This document shows positions 34,731-43,943 of a stretch of DNA of 51,601 nucleotides, in pieces. This stretch comes from an uncultured Geobacteraceae bacterium. Its GTDB lineage: Bacteria > Desulfobacterota > Desulfuromonadia > Geobacterales > Pseudopelobacteraceae. The DNA lies in assembly GCA_903930585.1 (NCBI GenBank), contig CAIYZD010000085.1, forward strand, positions 1-51,601. Direction: 5' to 3'. Each line of letters starts with the position of its first letter. The first letter of the stretch is position 1. Made by a program: the position numbers and the translations under genes. The notes under the pieces were generated by a model that was not told the DNA's origin, did no database searches, and saw only the letters and a list, made by a program, of their open reading frames with translations.

Positions 34731-36935
34731 TTAAACGTCTTCCCGTACGTTGCTGAGTACCCGTTTTAAAAAAACACTCAGTTTTGTAAAGTCATAGGGT
34801 TTCTGTATAAAATGTGCATCTTCACTCAGTAGTACATGGTCGGTAGAGAAGCCTGAAGCATAAATACATTGCAACTGTGGTCTCAGTTCCAGTATTTGCT
34901 CCATCATAACTCTGCCGTTCATTTCCGGCATGAGAAAATCAGTCAAAACCAGATCAATCCGTATTGAAGGATCTCTGGCAAGTTCCAGAGCTGCACGTGG
35001 AGTTGCGGCTTCATGGACGGTGTAGCCAATTTTCCTCAAAAACAGCGATGTAACATTTCTAACGGCATCCTCATCCTCAACAAGCAATATGGAACAACTA
35101 CCAGTACATAAGGTATCGGCTGTCTTAGCGGGCTCTGTTTTAGATGCACTAAATCGTGGGATGTAAACCCTGAATTCAGTTCCAAATCCAATATTACTGG
35201 AAACATCAATGAAACCGCTGCTCTGACGAATTATGCCGTAAATTGTGGCAAGACCGAGTCCCGTTCCTTTGCCAACTTCCTTTGTAGTAAAAAAAGGTTC
35301 AAAAATATGATTAAACATTTTCTCGTCCATTCCGGTTCCTGTGTCACGGAACGTTACCATGACGTAATCGCCCGGGACAGCATCAATGCCGGAACTGCTG
35401 TTTATGACATAGGAGGTATTTCTGGTTTCAATGAGTAACGATCCGCCGTCCGGCATTGCATCCCGAGCGTTGGTGGCCAGATTCATAACAACCTGGTCAA
35501 GTTGTACCGGATCCATCCGAATATTCCAAATAGTATCACAAGGCGCAAATGAAATAGAGACGTGTTCACCAATGAGACGGGAAAGAGATTTAAGGCTATC
35601 AGCTATGATCTTGTTTGCATCCAGTACCTGGGGGGTGACAACCTGTTGTCGTGAGAAAGCCAGCAGCCGATAGGTAATATCTCTGGAATGTTCGGCGGCA
35701 CGTCGAATCTCGTTCAAATAATGTATTACCTTGTCACTGTCATGAATATCCATTTTGGCAAGCTCCGCATTACCCAGAATTGCCATGAGCTTGTTATTGA
35801 AGTCGTGGGCCACACCACCAGCCAGTTGCCCGATTGCTTCCATTTTCTGGGACTGATTGAGCCGGTATTCGAGTGCGACTTTTTCTGATTCTGCTTTTTT
35901 CCGGTTGGAAATATCATTAAAGAGGATTCCCACTCTCAGGGTGCCTGCCTCGATAATACGGAAAGCAAATACATCGTAGAACCTTTCCATAGCGACGCTA
36001 TGGTTCTCAAAACGTTTGGGTTCACCAGTTCGGATTACTTCATCGTAAGTCTCAAACCAGAAATCTTCAAAATCCGGAACAAACTGCCTCATTGTCTTTC
36101 CCAAAGCCTGGTGTAGCCCCGTCTGCTTTATAAACGCCGGGTTGATTTCAAGAAAACGGAAGTCAACTGGTTTATCGTTTGAATCATAGATCAAATCGAC
36201 AACACAGAAACCTTCATCCATCATCTCAAACAGGGTGCGGTACTGATTCTCACTCTTTTGAAGTTGTTCCCCCAGTTTTTGACGGTCGGCGATCCCCTGC
36301 TCCAGTCTGGTTACAGATGTAGCCAGCTCTTCGGTTCGCTCAGTTACTTGTTCTTCAAGAGTGTCGTTTGCTTGCCGTAGTGACTGTTCCAACTGTTTAC
36401 GATCGCCTATGTCGCTAAAGGTAAGCCATAACTCGTCATCGTTTTGCGGGGTAACCTGCAGATTCACCCAGAACGGAGTGCCATCGGACTGTACAAAGCG
36501 CAGTTCTAATTTAAAGTCCTCCGATGCTTCAATGGCACTTCTGCTCTGAAGGTAGTAAAAATCAATGTCGTCCCTGAAAATGAATTTTTGAATCTGCTGA
36601 TTGATGAGAGCACCTCTTTCAACACCAAGCATGGTAACGGCGGTGAGATTGGATCTCCGGATCAGGCCATCATTATTAAGGGTCAGGTAGCCAACAGGCG
36701 CAAGATCATAGAGGTCGAAGTAGCTGTCCCGGGTTGCCTCCAAATCAAGTTTTGTAAGACGTAATGCCTCGTTCTGCATCTCCAGTTCTACCTGGTGGAT
36801 CTGCAACTCATGATATAACCGCTTCACATCCTGGTCGTTCAAGGAATCGGTGGCGACAGCTTGCGCAGCAACTTTTGCCTCAGCTTCCGTCCTAAGTTCG
36901 ACGGTACTGTTAGTATTTGCCGTATCAATTGACAC
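34731..36935 (-). CDS. Soluble PAS hybrid histidine kinase with C-terminal receiver
   Basis: I prefer a GTG start at 36935 (734 residues), which has GGGAG about 8 bases upstream and lies 16 bases after the CheB/R stop. A TTG at 36962 would overlap that gene. The N-terminal coiled coil ([24 protein letters not shown]) leads to PAS 1 ([20 protein letters not shown]), a second coiled coil, and PAS 2 ([19 protein letters not shown]). Next come the H-box with His377 ([11 protein letters not shown]) and the ATPase domain ([25 protein letters not shown]). The receiver has Asp666 ([11 protein letters not shown]) and Lys in IQKPYDF. No TM segment is seen, so it senses cytoplasmic cues. It is tightly linked to the CheB/R gene. 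Confidence 0.9.
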   Translation of the reverse strand: MSIDTANTNSTVELRTEAEAKVAAQAVATDSLNDQDVKRLYHELQIHQVELEMQNEALRLTKLDLEATRDSYFDLYDLAPVGYLTLNNDGLIRRSNLTAVTMLGVERGALINQQIQKFIFRDDIDFYYLQSRSAIEASEDFKLELRFVQSDGTPFWVNLQVTPQNDDELWLTFSDIGDRKQLEQSLRQANDTLEEQVTERTEELATSVTRLEQGIADRQKLGEQLQKSENQYRTLFEMMDEGFCVVDLIYDSNDKPVDFRFLEINPAFIKQTGLHQALGKTMRQFVPDFEDFWFETYDEVIRTGEPKRFENHSVAMERFYDVFAFRIIEAGTLRVGILFNDISNRKKAESEKVALEYRLNQSQKMEAIGQLAGGVAHDFNNKLMAILGNAELAKMDIHDSDKVIHYLNEIRRAAEHSRDITYRLLAFSRQQVVTPQVLDANKIIADSLKSLSRLIGEHVSISFAPCDTIWNIRMDPVQLDQVVMNLATNARDAMPDGGSLLIETRNTSYVINSSSGIDAVPGDYVMVTFRDTGTGMDEKMFNHIFEPFFTTKEVGKGTGLGLATIYGIIRQSSGFIDVSSNIGFGTEFRVYIPRFSASKTEPAKTADTLCTGSCSILLVEDEDAVRNVTSLFLRKIGYTVHEAATPRAALELARDPSIRIDLVLTDFLMPEMNGRVMMEQILELRPQLQCIYASGFSTDHVLLSEDAHFIQKPYDFTKLSVFLKRVLSNVREDV

Positions 36936-36951
36936 TACGTGATCTCCCGGA

Positions 36952-39501
36952 TCAGCCCGCAAGCTGCGCTTCCAGTTTCACAATCTTATCCAGTAATTCG
37001 TGTTCGACTTTTTTTGCCGCTGTAATGTCGATGCAGGTAATCACCACGCCGTCTATCACCTTGTCCATGGTGCGATATGGCATGATCCGCACCATGAAGC
37101 TGCGTCCGTCATAGGTTGGCACTATGTTCTCCACCGAAATAAGCTTCCTCAGCACATCCTGTACATGGTCATAAATATGGGGGTAGTCCAGATCCGAGAC
37201 TATGTCCGTCAATGGCCTCCCCACATCGCCGGGTATCAGCTTGAACAGCCTGTTGGCGCCGGTGGTATACCGCCGCACCTGCAGGTGATTATCCAGAAAA
37301 ACGGTGACAATCTCGGTGCTGTTCAACAGGTTCTCCATATCGTTATTGGCCCGCATGTACTCTTCCAGCCTGGTGGACTGTTCAGCGTTTACGGACTGCA
37401 GTTCCTCATTCATGGACTGCATCTCTTCCTTCGAGGTTGTCAGTTCTTCGTTGGTTGACTGCAACTCTTCATTGGTAGACTGCAGTTCTTCATTTGTGGA
37501 TTTCAGTTCCTCGTGGGTGGTCTGCATTTCCTCGCGGGTCGTACGCAACTCTTCATGCGATTTCAGCAGTTGCTGCTCGTACTCTTCAATCTGTTTGCTA
37601 TCGGGCTGCGTTCCGGTCTTTCTGCGACGTGCCTTTGGCAGGAGAGACACCTCCTTGAAGGCAATCATCACCATGCCACGTAACGCTTCAGGTGATTCAA
37701 TTCTTATGAGCAGCATGTCAACAGTCTGTGTGTAGTTGTGTTCGTCTGCGAGAGTCCCTCGCACCGTGACCGGTTCACTCTGCTGCAACACTTTACTGAA
37801 GGCACTCCCCAGTTCATAGCGCAGCCCTTCCCGAATCATGGCAAAGATGTTCAAATTGGCTTTGCCTGTCGCAGGTTCAAGGTACTTGCCTGTTTTTCCG
37901 CTGATGTAGACAACATCCCCCTGGTCCGTAGTCAATACCGTCGGCGCCGAGCAATACTGCAGGATGAGATTGTCAGCCAGTAGTTGAATGTTGTCGACCG
38001 TTTTACGCATAAGGGACTCCTGTGGCAAAGAAGCTATTGAGTTGGATATGAAGGAGGATGGAAACGTAATCGAGTCGGCCCGTAGTTTCAGATTATTGCG
38101 CCAGAAGAGTTTTGACCGGTTATGTACGGCTGAAAAAAGTTCTATCTGGGAACCAATGGTCTCGGCACTCCCCAGAAAGAGCAGGCCACCCGGTTTAAGG
38201 CTGTAGTGGAACAGCGGCATCAGTTTTTTTTGCAGTTCTGTGGATAGGTAGATCAGAAGGTTGCGACAGATCAGTATATCCAGCTTGGTAAAAGGTGGAT
38301 CCATGACCACGTTCTGTTGGGCAAAGGTGACCATTTCACGGATCTCTTTGCGTATCAGATATTTGTTGTCTTCCTTGATAAAAAAGCGCCGGAGCCGTTC
38401 TGGTGATACATCCGCTTCGATAGCGGCGGCATAGAGTCCTCTCCGCGCCTTCTCAACGGCATCGGCATCAAGATCGGTGGCAAAAATTTGAAGAGTGTAG
38501 CCATCCGGCAGCTTGAGTTGATCCAGGCCTTCCCTGAACGATATGGCCAAAGAATAGGCCTCTTCACCTGTCGAACAGCCGCATGACCAGGCTCGCAAAG
38601 CCCCTCCTTCGGGATATGCCGCCAGGATTTTCGGCAGGGCTTCGTACTTCAGTTCTTCCCACATGACGGGATCCCGGAAGAAACTGGTTACGCCGATCAG
38701 CAACTCCTTGAAGAGCAGATCTACTTCGTGGCTGTTATGCTGAAGGAACTTGGCATAATTGGTGATGGAATCGATTTTGTGGATCGACATGCGCCGCTCG
38801 ATGCGGCGATAGAGTGAGTTGGGTTTGTAGAGTGAAAAGTCGTGCCTGGTTTTGGCCTTGAGCAGGGTGGTTATCTTTTCAAAACTGCTCTGTTCCTTTT
38901 CTCTCAGATCCTGTTCGTTTTTCCAGCGTGGCGTGGCACAGCCAAGAAAATCAATAATCCGTGCCGGTAGTTCCTCTGCCGGGGCAATGATGTCAACCAG
39001 GCCTGCATCAATGGCACTTTTTGGCATACTGCCGAACTTGGCCGATGATGGTTCCTGCGCCAGTGTCAGACCGCCCTGCTCTTTGATGGCGCATAATCCC
39101 TTGCTGCCATCAGACCCCATACCTGACAGGATAACGCCGATGCTCAGTTCGGCAGCATCCTCTGCTAATGAGTGAAAAAAGGAATCTATCGGCAATCGCA
39201 GTCCATGTTTTGTTTCGGTTTCAGGATTCTGCAAACTGAGAGCCCGCTTGCTGATCGACATGTCTTTATTGGGGGGGATGACATAGACGTGGTCAGGCTG
39301 AACCCTGGTTGTTTTATCAACCTGGGAAACCTTCATTGTTGTGGATCGTTGGAGAAGTTCGGGCAGGTTGCCGACGTGAGTGGGCGACAGGTGCTGAATG
39401 ACGACAAAAGCCATGCCGCACTCTGCGGGTACATGGCGCAGGAACAGTTCCAGTGCTTCCAGACCGCCGGCCGAGGTGCCTATGCCGACTATGGGAAACA
39501 T
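36952..39501 (-). CDS. CheB-CheR fusion with PAS domain; N-terminus out of frame with its natural start
   Basis: An 849-residue frame from ATG 39501 (MFPIVGIGTSAGG). The CheB methylesterase domain has the catalytic Ser (GTSAGG), His (IQHLSPTH) and Asp (GMGSDGSKG). The CheR methyltransferase domain has YRRIERRM and the SAM site AWSCGCSTGEEAYSLA. A coiled coil of repeated STNEELQ units follows, then a C-terminal PAS domain. There is no receiver. The ATG at 39501 has no ribosome-binding site, while ATG 39547 (MKKQTQQVTPPP) has AGGTGA and a promoter, but it is one base out of frame across an 11-G tract. Ten Gs would join the frames. The adjacent kinase is likely its partner. Confidence 0.9.
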   Translation of the reverse strand: MFPIVGIGTSAGGLEALELFLRHVPAECGMAFVVIQHLSPTHVGNLPELLQRSTTMKVSQVDKTTRVQPDHVYVIPPNKDMSISKRALSLQNPETETKHGLRLPIDSFFHSLAEDAAELSIGVILSGMGSDGSKGLCAIKEQGGLTLAQEPSSAKFGSMPKSAIDAGLVDIIAPAEELPARIIDFLGCATPRWKNEQDLREKEQSSFEKITTLLKAKTRHDFSLYKPNSLYRRIERRMSIHKIDSITNYAKFLQHNSHEVDLLFKELLIGVTSFFRDPVMWEELKYEALPKILAAYPEGGALRAWSCGCSTGEEAYSLAISFREGLDQLKLPDGYTLQIFATDLDADAVEKARRGLYAAAIEADVSPERLRRFFIKEDNKYLIRKEIREMVTFAQQNVVMDPPFTKLDILICRNLLIYLSTELQKKLMPLFHYSLKPGGLLFLGSAETIGSQIELFSAVHNRSKLFWRNNLKLRADSITFPSSFISNSIASLPQESLMRKTVDNIQLLADNLILQYCSAPTVLTTDQGDVVYISGKTGKYLEPATGKANLNIFAMIREGLRYELGSAFSKVLQQSEPVTVRGTLADEHNYTQTVDMLLIRIESPEALRGMVMIAFKEVSLLPKARRRKTGTQPDSKQIEEYEQQLLKSHEELRTTREEMQTTHEELKSTNEELQSTNEELQSTNEELTTSKEEMQSMNEELQSVNAEQSTRLEEYMRANNDMENLLNSTEIVTVFLDNHLQVRRYTTGANRLFKLIPGDVGRPLTDIVSDLDYPHIYDHVQDVLRKLISVENIVPTYDGRSFMVRIMPYRTMDKVIDGVVITCIDITAAKKVEHELLDKIVKLEAQLAG

Positions 39502-39511
39502 TGGGCGACTC

Positions 39512-39522
39512 GGGGGGGGGGG
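39512..39522. repeat. Homopolymer tract of 11 G at the CheB/R N-terminus
   Basis: Eleven G on the plus strand (11 C in the coding strand) lie between the well-supported start at 39547 and the CheB domain. Loss of one base restores a continuous frame of Pro codons into PMFPIVGIG. Tracts of this length slip readily in replication. Confidence 0.85.
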
Positions 39523-39573
39523 TGACCTGCTGAGTTTGTTTTTTCATGGCAAGTCACCTCGATGAAATAATGC

Positions 39574-39602
39574 AGTATATTAGAGAGTTAACGAAACTCC
39601 AA
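39574..39602 (-). promoter_or_regulatory. Promoter of the CheB/R-kinase unit
   Basis: On the minus strand TTGGAG (39597-39602), a 17-base spacer and TATACT (39574-39579) form a good sigma-70 promoter. The predicted transcript begins about 20 bases upstream of ATG 39547, which supports that ATG as the real start. Farther upstream lie the palindrome TGGAGGCCTCCA (39652-39663) and the dyad TTGGC-N8-GCCAA (39675-39692), possible operator sites. Confidence 0.6.
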
Positions 39603-39795
39603 CTTTTATAGCGCCTCCCGGAAAACCAGGAAGAAATGACTGCTTGGACATTGGAGGCCTCCATCGTAAAAAGGTTGGCAAATCTTAGCCAATATCGATG
39701 GAATCTTCAATATAAATATGCCAAATTCAAATACCGCAATCCGGGCTCAAAATGCCGTCCGGATCAGGAAATCTGAACTTACAACCCCTGTACGG

Positions 39796-40713
39796 TTAGT
39801 TTTCCAATAATATTTCAGGCTTCATGCCGGTAATAAAATTTCCCCAGTGAATACCGTTTATGTAGAGGGGTATTGCCAAGTCGTTCATAATTTCACCTGT
39901 ATTTCTCATGTAGGTCTGTAGCAGGAACGGCATGGTGTTTTGTGCACGCCGGATTTCCGTATCATTATTCCAGTATTTGATCTTTTCTCGGCTGTTGATT
40001 AGATCGATATCATAGTTTCCGGTGAGTGGTTTCTGGTTGCTGCTATGATGTGTGCTGAGGTAGCCATTGACATCAACGAGAAGGGAGTATGCTGATCCCT
40101 TCAGAGACTCCCTTTGCGCGTCAAACAATGGCTGTAGCTCACGATCGAAGAGAGCATTGTAGGAAACGGTATATTTGGGGGGGTTGGTGTTGGGTACCGG
40201 TTTATAATCCCTGTCCATTACGTTGACGCCTTTGGCATGGAGTTCAATCAGTTTGTTCTGGTACACATTCCCGAGTTGCAGTGCCCAGTTGATTACATCT
40301 TCAATCTTCCCTTTTCCTGTCTTGATTCGCGACGTCCGCTCAAGCATCTGTTCCGTGATGGAGCTCAAATCTTTTGTCGATATGCTGGCTTCCTTCAAAA
40401 GACCGAGGGTGCCGATGCTCAAGCTATGTATGTCACCTATCTGGCGATTGATCTCATCGTTGGTTTCTGAGATTTCTTCCGTTGCAGCAGCGATCCGTCC
40501 CAACTGTGAGTTGTTACTCTCCGAATCTTTCACCAGAATGCCGAAGTGTTGGGATGTTTTATCAACGACCTTGACAGCGGCCTTTTCATCACATACCGCC
40601 GAAACAATAAGAGCACCGGCTTCCTTCATTTTTCCATCCAGCTCATTGTCAGTCATTACAGTAAACGCATGAATCAGCGAGTCGAAGTCATCTTTTGACT
40701 GAGACGGTTCCAT
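39796..40713 (-). CDS. Soluble chemoreceptor-like sensor with degenerate signalling region
   Basis: A 305-residue protein without TM segments. Residues ~60-140 are helical (RIAAATEEISETNDEINRQI, TKDLSSITEQMLERTSRI) and resemble the adaptation region of methyl-accepting proteins. They lack the conserved hairpin tip that docks CheA/CheW. The C-terminal ~150 residues match a sensory domain found at the end of soluble chemoreceptors (NPPKYTVSYNALFD, LLVDVNGYLSTHH, PFLLQTYMRNTGEIM, IPLYINGIHWGNF). The start ATG has AAGGGG 7 bases upstream. It follows a hybrid kinase by 14 bases and ends that operon. I infer a sensor partner for the kinases rather than a working CheA receptor. Confidence 0.75.
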   Translation of the reverse strand: MEPSQSKDDFDSLIHAFTVMTDNELDGKMKEAGALIVSAVCDEKAAVKVVDKTSQHFGILVKDSESNNSQLGRIAAATEEISETNDEINRQIGDIHSLSIGTLGLLKEASISTKDLSSITEQMLERTSRIKTGKGKIEDVINWALQLGNVYQNKLIELHAKGVNVMDRDYKPVPNTNPPKYTVSYNALFDRELQPLFDAQRESLKGSAYSLLVDVNGYLSTHHSSNQKPLTGNYDIDLINSREKIKYWNNDTEIRRAQNTMPFLLQTYMRNTGEIMNDLAIPLYINGIHWGNFITGMKPEILLEN

Positions 40714-40727
40714 ATCAAGCCCCTTTT

Positions 40728-43700
40728 CTACTCATTGCCGACCTTCATGTTTTTACCAGGAGGCAGCCATTTCTCCAAAATTTCAGCCAGGGCTTTTTTA
40801 TTAAGCGGTTTTGCCAGGTAGTCATCCATTCCATACTCAAGGCACTTCTCGCGATCCCCCTCCAGGACATTTGCCGTTACCGCAATGATCAGTACGTTGT
40901 GATTGATAACGGTTGATGTTACATCCCTGATCACTGCGGTTGCCTCATAGCCGTTCATTTCCGGCATCATGCAATCCATCAGTACGAGATCATAATCACA
41001 TATTTCCAATGCCCGCACCGCTTTCAGTCCATCGTCGACGACATCAGCCGTGTAGCCGATATTTTTCAGCAGATTACACATGATTTTCTGATTTATGGCA
41101 TTGTCTTCCGCCAGGAGAATCCGGGTCTCCGGAGCGTTCACTACCGCTTCTGGCTGGTCGGTATTAGTCCCCTCCGACGATGAAACTGCCGCACTGTTTT
41201 GTATTTTTGAATCCCCACCCGGTTCCAGTCCGGCAAGCTCCAATCGGGCCGTAAACCAGAAGGTCGAACCTTTTCCGACTTCGCTCGACACACCGATCTC
41301 TCCCCCCAGGAGCTCCGACAGTTCCCTGGATAGTGCCAACCCTAAACCGGTGCCTCCATGGGCGCGTGTGGATGAACTATCAGCCTGGGAAAATGCGGAA
41401 AAAACGTCCTTCAGTTGGGATTCTTCAATACCGATTCCGGTATCATGGATATCGAATCGTATAATTGCAGTGCCATGTTCCACCGCCGGGCATGTTACCG
41501 ATATGACAACGGCGCCTTTTGTGGTGAACTTTATGGCATTGTCCACCAGGTTGGCAATTATCTGTTGCAATTTACCGGCATCCCCGTTCAAGTGGCAGGG
41601 GACAGAGGGGGCTATGCGGCAGGTCAGTCCAAGCCCGGCTTCCGTGGCCCGGGGGACAAGCTTGCCGGTCATTTCATGCAGGATACTCCGGAGGTTGAAA
41701 TCCTCACTTTCAATAGCCAGCTTGTTTACCCTGACCAACGTGAAGTCAAGGATGTCTCTGATTATCCCGAGGAGGTTATTACCACACTGGTTGGCTATTT
41801 GCACGTATTCACGCAGTTCACCGGTCAGATCACAGTCAAGCAGCAGGTCAGTCATGCCGATCACCCCGTTAAGCGGGGTACGCATCTCGTGGCTCATTAC
41901 CGCCAAAAACTCGTCTTTGGCACGGTTTGCTATTTCAGCTTTTTCTTTGGACTTGATGAGGGATGATTCCAGTTCCTTTTGCTTGTTGATGTTTTCTTTG
42001 ATGCTGACATAATGAGTTATGATCCCCTCTTCATCGCGAATCGGTGAAACTCTGGCGTGTTCGAAGTTGATATCGCCATTTTTGCTTCTGTTAATGAACT
42101 CCCCTTCCCATATTTTCCCACTCTTCAGAGTTGCCCAGAGTTCATGGAACGTTTCCGGCGGAGTTAAGCCCGAATGGAGCATTCTCGGATTCTGACCAAT
42201 GGCTTCTTTTGCAGAATAGCCGGTTAGTTCGACAAAAAACGGGTTAACGAATTCTATCGTGCCATCCGTATCGGTAATAACAACGGTAACGGGACTTTGC
42301 TCGATGACACGGGAAAGCATACTCAATTGCCTTTCGGCAACCTTGCGCCAGGAAATGTCTTCATGCGATATTACCGCGTATCTGATGCCGTTAACGCTGA
42401 AGGGGCTTGCCGTGCAGATGAACCAAAGGTCTTTTTCCGGAGTGTGGCACGGATATTCCTTTATGAATTGCGCAGAAGTGCCATTCAGCACAGATTGGAT
42501 TCCGGTGATAAATTCATTTACCGAGTGATCCTGCCCGGCGGCAGGGGACTGGCAGGCAAAGAGGTAATTTGCTCCTATACTGCTGAACTCTTTTACCGCA
42601 CCGTTCTGATCACCGAAAGATTCCCAGGCTTGATTGGTCGTAATGATGGTTCCCATCGGATTTATTACGCAGATATGCGCCCTGATGCCGTCAAGAGTCG
42701 CTTTGTAAAACTGATCCTGCGCTGTCAGGTCAGCTTCAGCTTTTTTTAAATCGGTGATATCGGTTACGAGCACAAAGAACCCATTGACCGTGTCACCATC
42801 GACATCGGGAATATAATGGGCCCAGGTATAGCCGGTACTGCCATCGGATTTGGTCAAGGTACGTTCGAAATGCTGATGCTGGCCTCCCATGGCTGCCGTT
42901 ATGAATGGCTCATTCTTGCCAAACAATTCATCGCCCATAAGATCCCGGATATGGATCCCCTTCATCTGCTCCGGACTTTTTCCGAACCATTCCTGATAGG
43001 CATGATTGGCAAATCCGCAGCAGAGATCCTGATCCCAGTAGCCAACCATTCCTGGGAGTATATCAATCAGCTTTCTCATAAAATGCTCGCTTACCGAAAG
43101 CGAGTCGGAAATCTGTTTTTGCTCTGTTATATCAATGTGAAATCCCTGCATGAGCAGTGGTTTTCCATCCTGATCCCAATGAGTTATGCTCCCGTAATCA
43201 CTAACCCAGACCCACCCGCCATTCTTATGTTTCATGCGAAATTCGTTATGTAGTGGCCTGGAGGGATCCTTGACATGAATGTTGAATGATTCGTCAATGC
43301 TGTTCAGGTCATCCGGATGAACATAGGTCAGTAACGTCTGGAAAGAAACGGGGGCAAGCTCCGCAAGAGTGTAACCGAAAATGCCTACCCAGCGTTCATT
43401 GACGACAGCTTCGCCGGTTTTGATATTCCACTCCCAGGTTCCCGCCCCGGTACCGTTAATGATGCCACCCAGCCGAACTCGCTCCGCTTCCAGCTCCCTC
43501 TGCTTCTCCTGAAGATCCGCCGCTATGGTTACCCGATCAGGTATGTCATGTGAAATTGCAGACACTCCAATGATGGCGCCTTTATTGGTAACGTCGGTAA
43601 AAACGATCATCAGCTCATCGGCGTGCACCTTTTTAACAGTGATCTCAAGCATCAATCTGTCCGGGTTGCCGTTACCGGACTCAATAGTGACCGGGAACTC

Positions 43701-43943
43701 CTCCCACACCATCCCACTCTCACCGGTAAACGCAGCGATCGCGGTGTGAATTTCCGGAATAACCGGGTCCAGAGCGTGAAAAATATTTTTAAACGGCCCC
43801 GGGCCTGTAAAACGCGCGAGCAGTGCCGCCGCTCTCGGCGTAAGCATTTTGACGTCACCATTAGCAGAAATCCGGGCTATAGCCACCGGTATCTGGTTCA
43901 GAAAGGCCAGCAACTCATCATATGCCGAGTTATTAATGTCCAT
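40728..43943 (-). CDS. Multi-PAS soluble hybrid histidine kinase with receiver
   Basis: From ATG 43943 (MDINNSAYDELL; AGGAGAG upstream) the protein is 1071 residues. No TM segment is seen. About five PAS-type domains follow each other: residues ~10-120, GTGAGTWEWNIKTGEAVVNE, DILPGMVGYWDQDLCCGFAN, GIRAHICVINPMGTIITTNQ and VIEQSPVTVVITDTDGTIEF. The H-box has His685 (VMSHEMRTPLN). The ATPase has NLVDNAIKF and GGTGLGLALS. The receiver has Asp990 (LVLMDCMMPEMNG) and Lys in LAKPLNKK. There is no HPt, unlike its neighbours. The start overlaps the end of the preceding kinase gene by 11 bases, indicating coupling. It probably passes phosphate through a shared HPt or the operon's CheY-like protein. Confidence 0.92.
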   Translation of the reverse strand: MDINNSAYDELLAFLNQIPVAIARISANGDVKMLTPRAAALLARFTGPGPFKNIFHALDPVIPEIHTAIAAFTGESGMVWEEFPVTIESGNGNPDRLMLEITVKKVHADELMIVFTDVTNKGAIIGVSAISHDIPDRVTIAADLQEKQRELEAERVRLGGIINGTGAGTWEWNIKTGEAVVNERWVGIFGYTLAELAPVSFQTLLTYVHPDDLNSIDESFNIHVKDPSRPLHNEFRMKHKNGGWVWVSDYGSITHWDQDGKPLLMQGFHIDITEQKQISDSLSVSEHFMRKLIDILPGMVGYWDQDLCCGFANHAYQEWFGKSPEQMKGIHIRDLMGDELFGKNEPFITAAMGGQHQHFERTLTKSDGSTGYTWAHYIPDVDGDTVNGFFVLVTDITDLKKAEADLTAQDQFYKATLDGIRAHICVINPMGTIITTNQAWESFGDQNGAVKEFSSIGANYLFACQSPAAGQDHSVNEFITGIQSVLNGTSAQFIKEYPCHTPEKDLWFICTASPFSVNGIRYAVISHEDISWRKVAERQLSMLSRVIEQSPVTVVITDTDGTIEFVNPFFVELTGYSAKEAIGQNPRMLHSGLTPPETFHELWATLKSGKIWEGEFINRSKNGDINFEHARVSPIRDEEGIITHYVSIKENINKQKELESSLIKSKEKAEIANRAKDEFLAVMSHEMRTPLNGVIGMTDLLLDCDLTGELREYVQIANQCGNNLLGIIRDILDFTLVRVNKLAIESEDFNLRSILHEMTGKLVPRATEAGLGLTCRIAPSVPCHLNGDAGKLQQIIANLVDNAIKFTTKGAVVISVTCPAVEHGTAIIRFDIHDTGIGIEESQLKDVFSAFSQADSSSTRAHGGTGLGLALSRELSELLGGEIGVSSEVGKGSTFWFTARLELAGLEPGGDSKIQNSAAVSSSEGTNTDQPEAVVNAPETRILLAEDNAINQKIMCNLLKNIGYTADVVDDGLKAVRALEICDYDLVLMDCMMPEMNGYEATAVIRDVTSTVINHNVLIIAVTANVLEGDREKCLEYGMDDYLAKPLNKKALAEILEKWLPPGKNMKVGNE

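Noticed and set aside
39675-39692. Possible sigma-54 site in the TTGGC...GCCAA dyad before CheB/R
   Set aside because: GG and GC are 9, not 10, bases apart, and a better sigma-70 promoter lies downstream.
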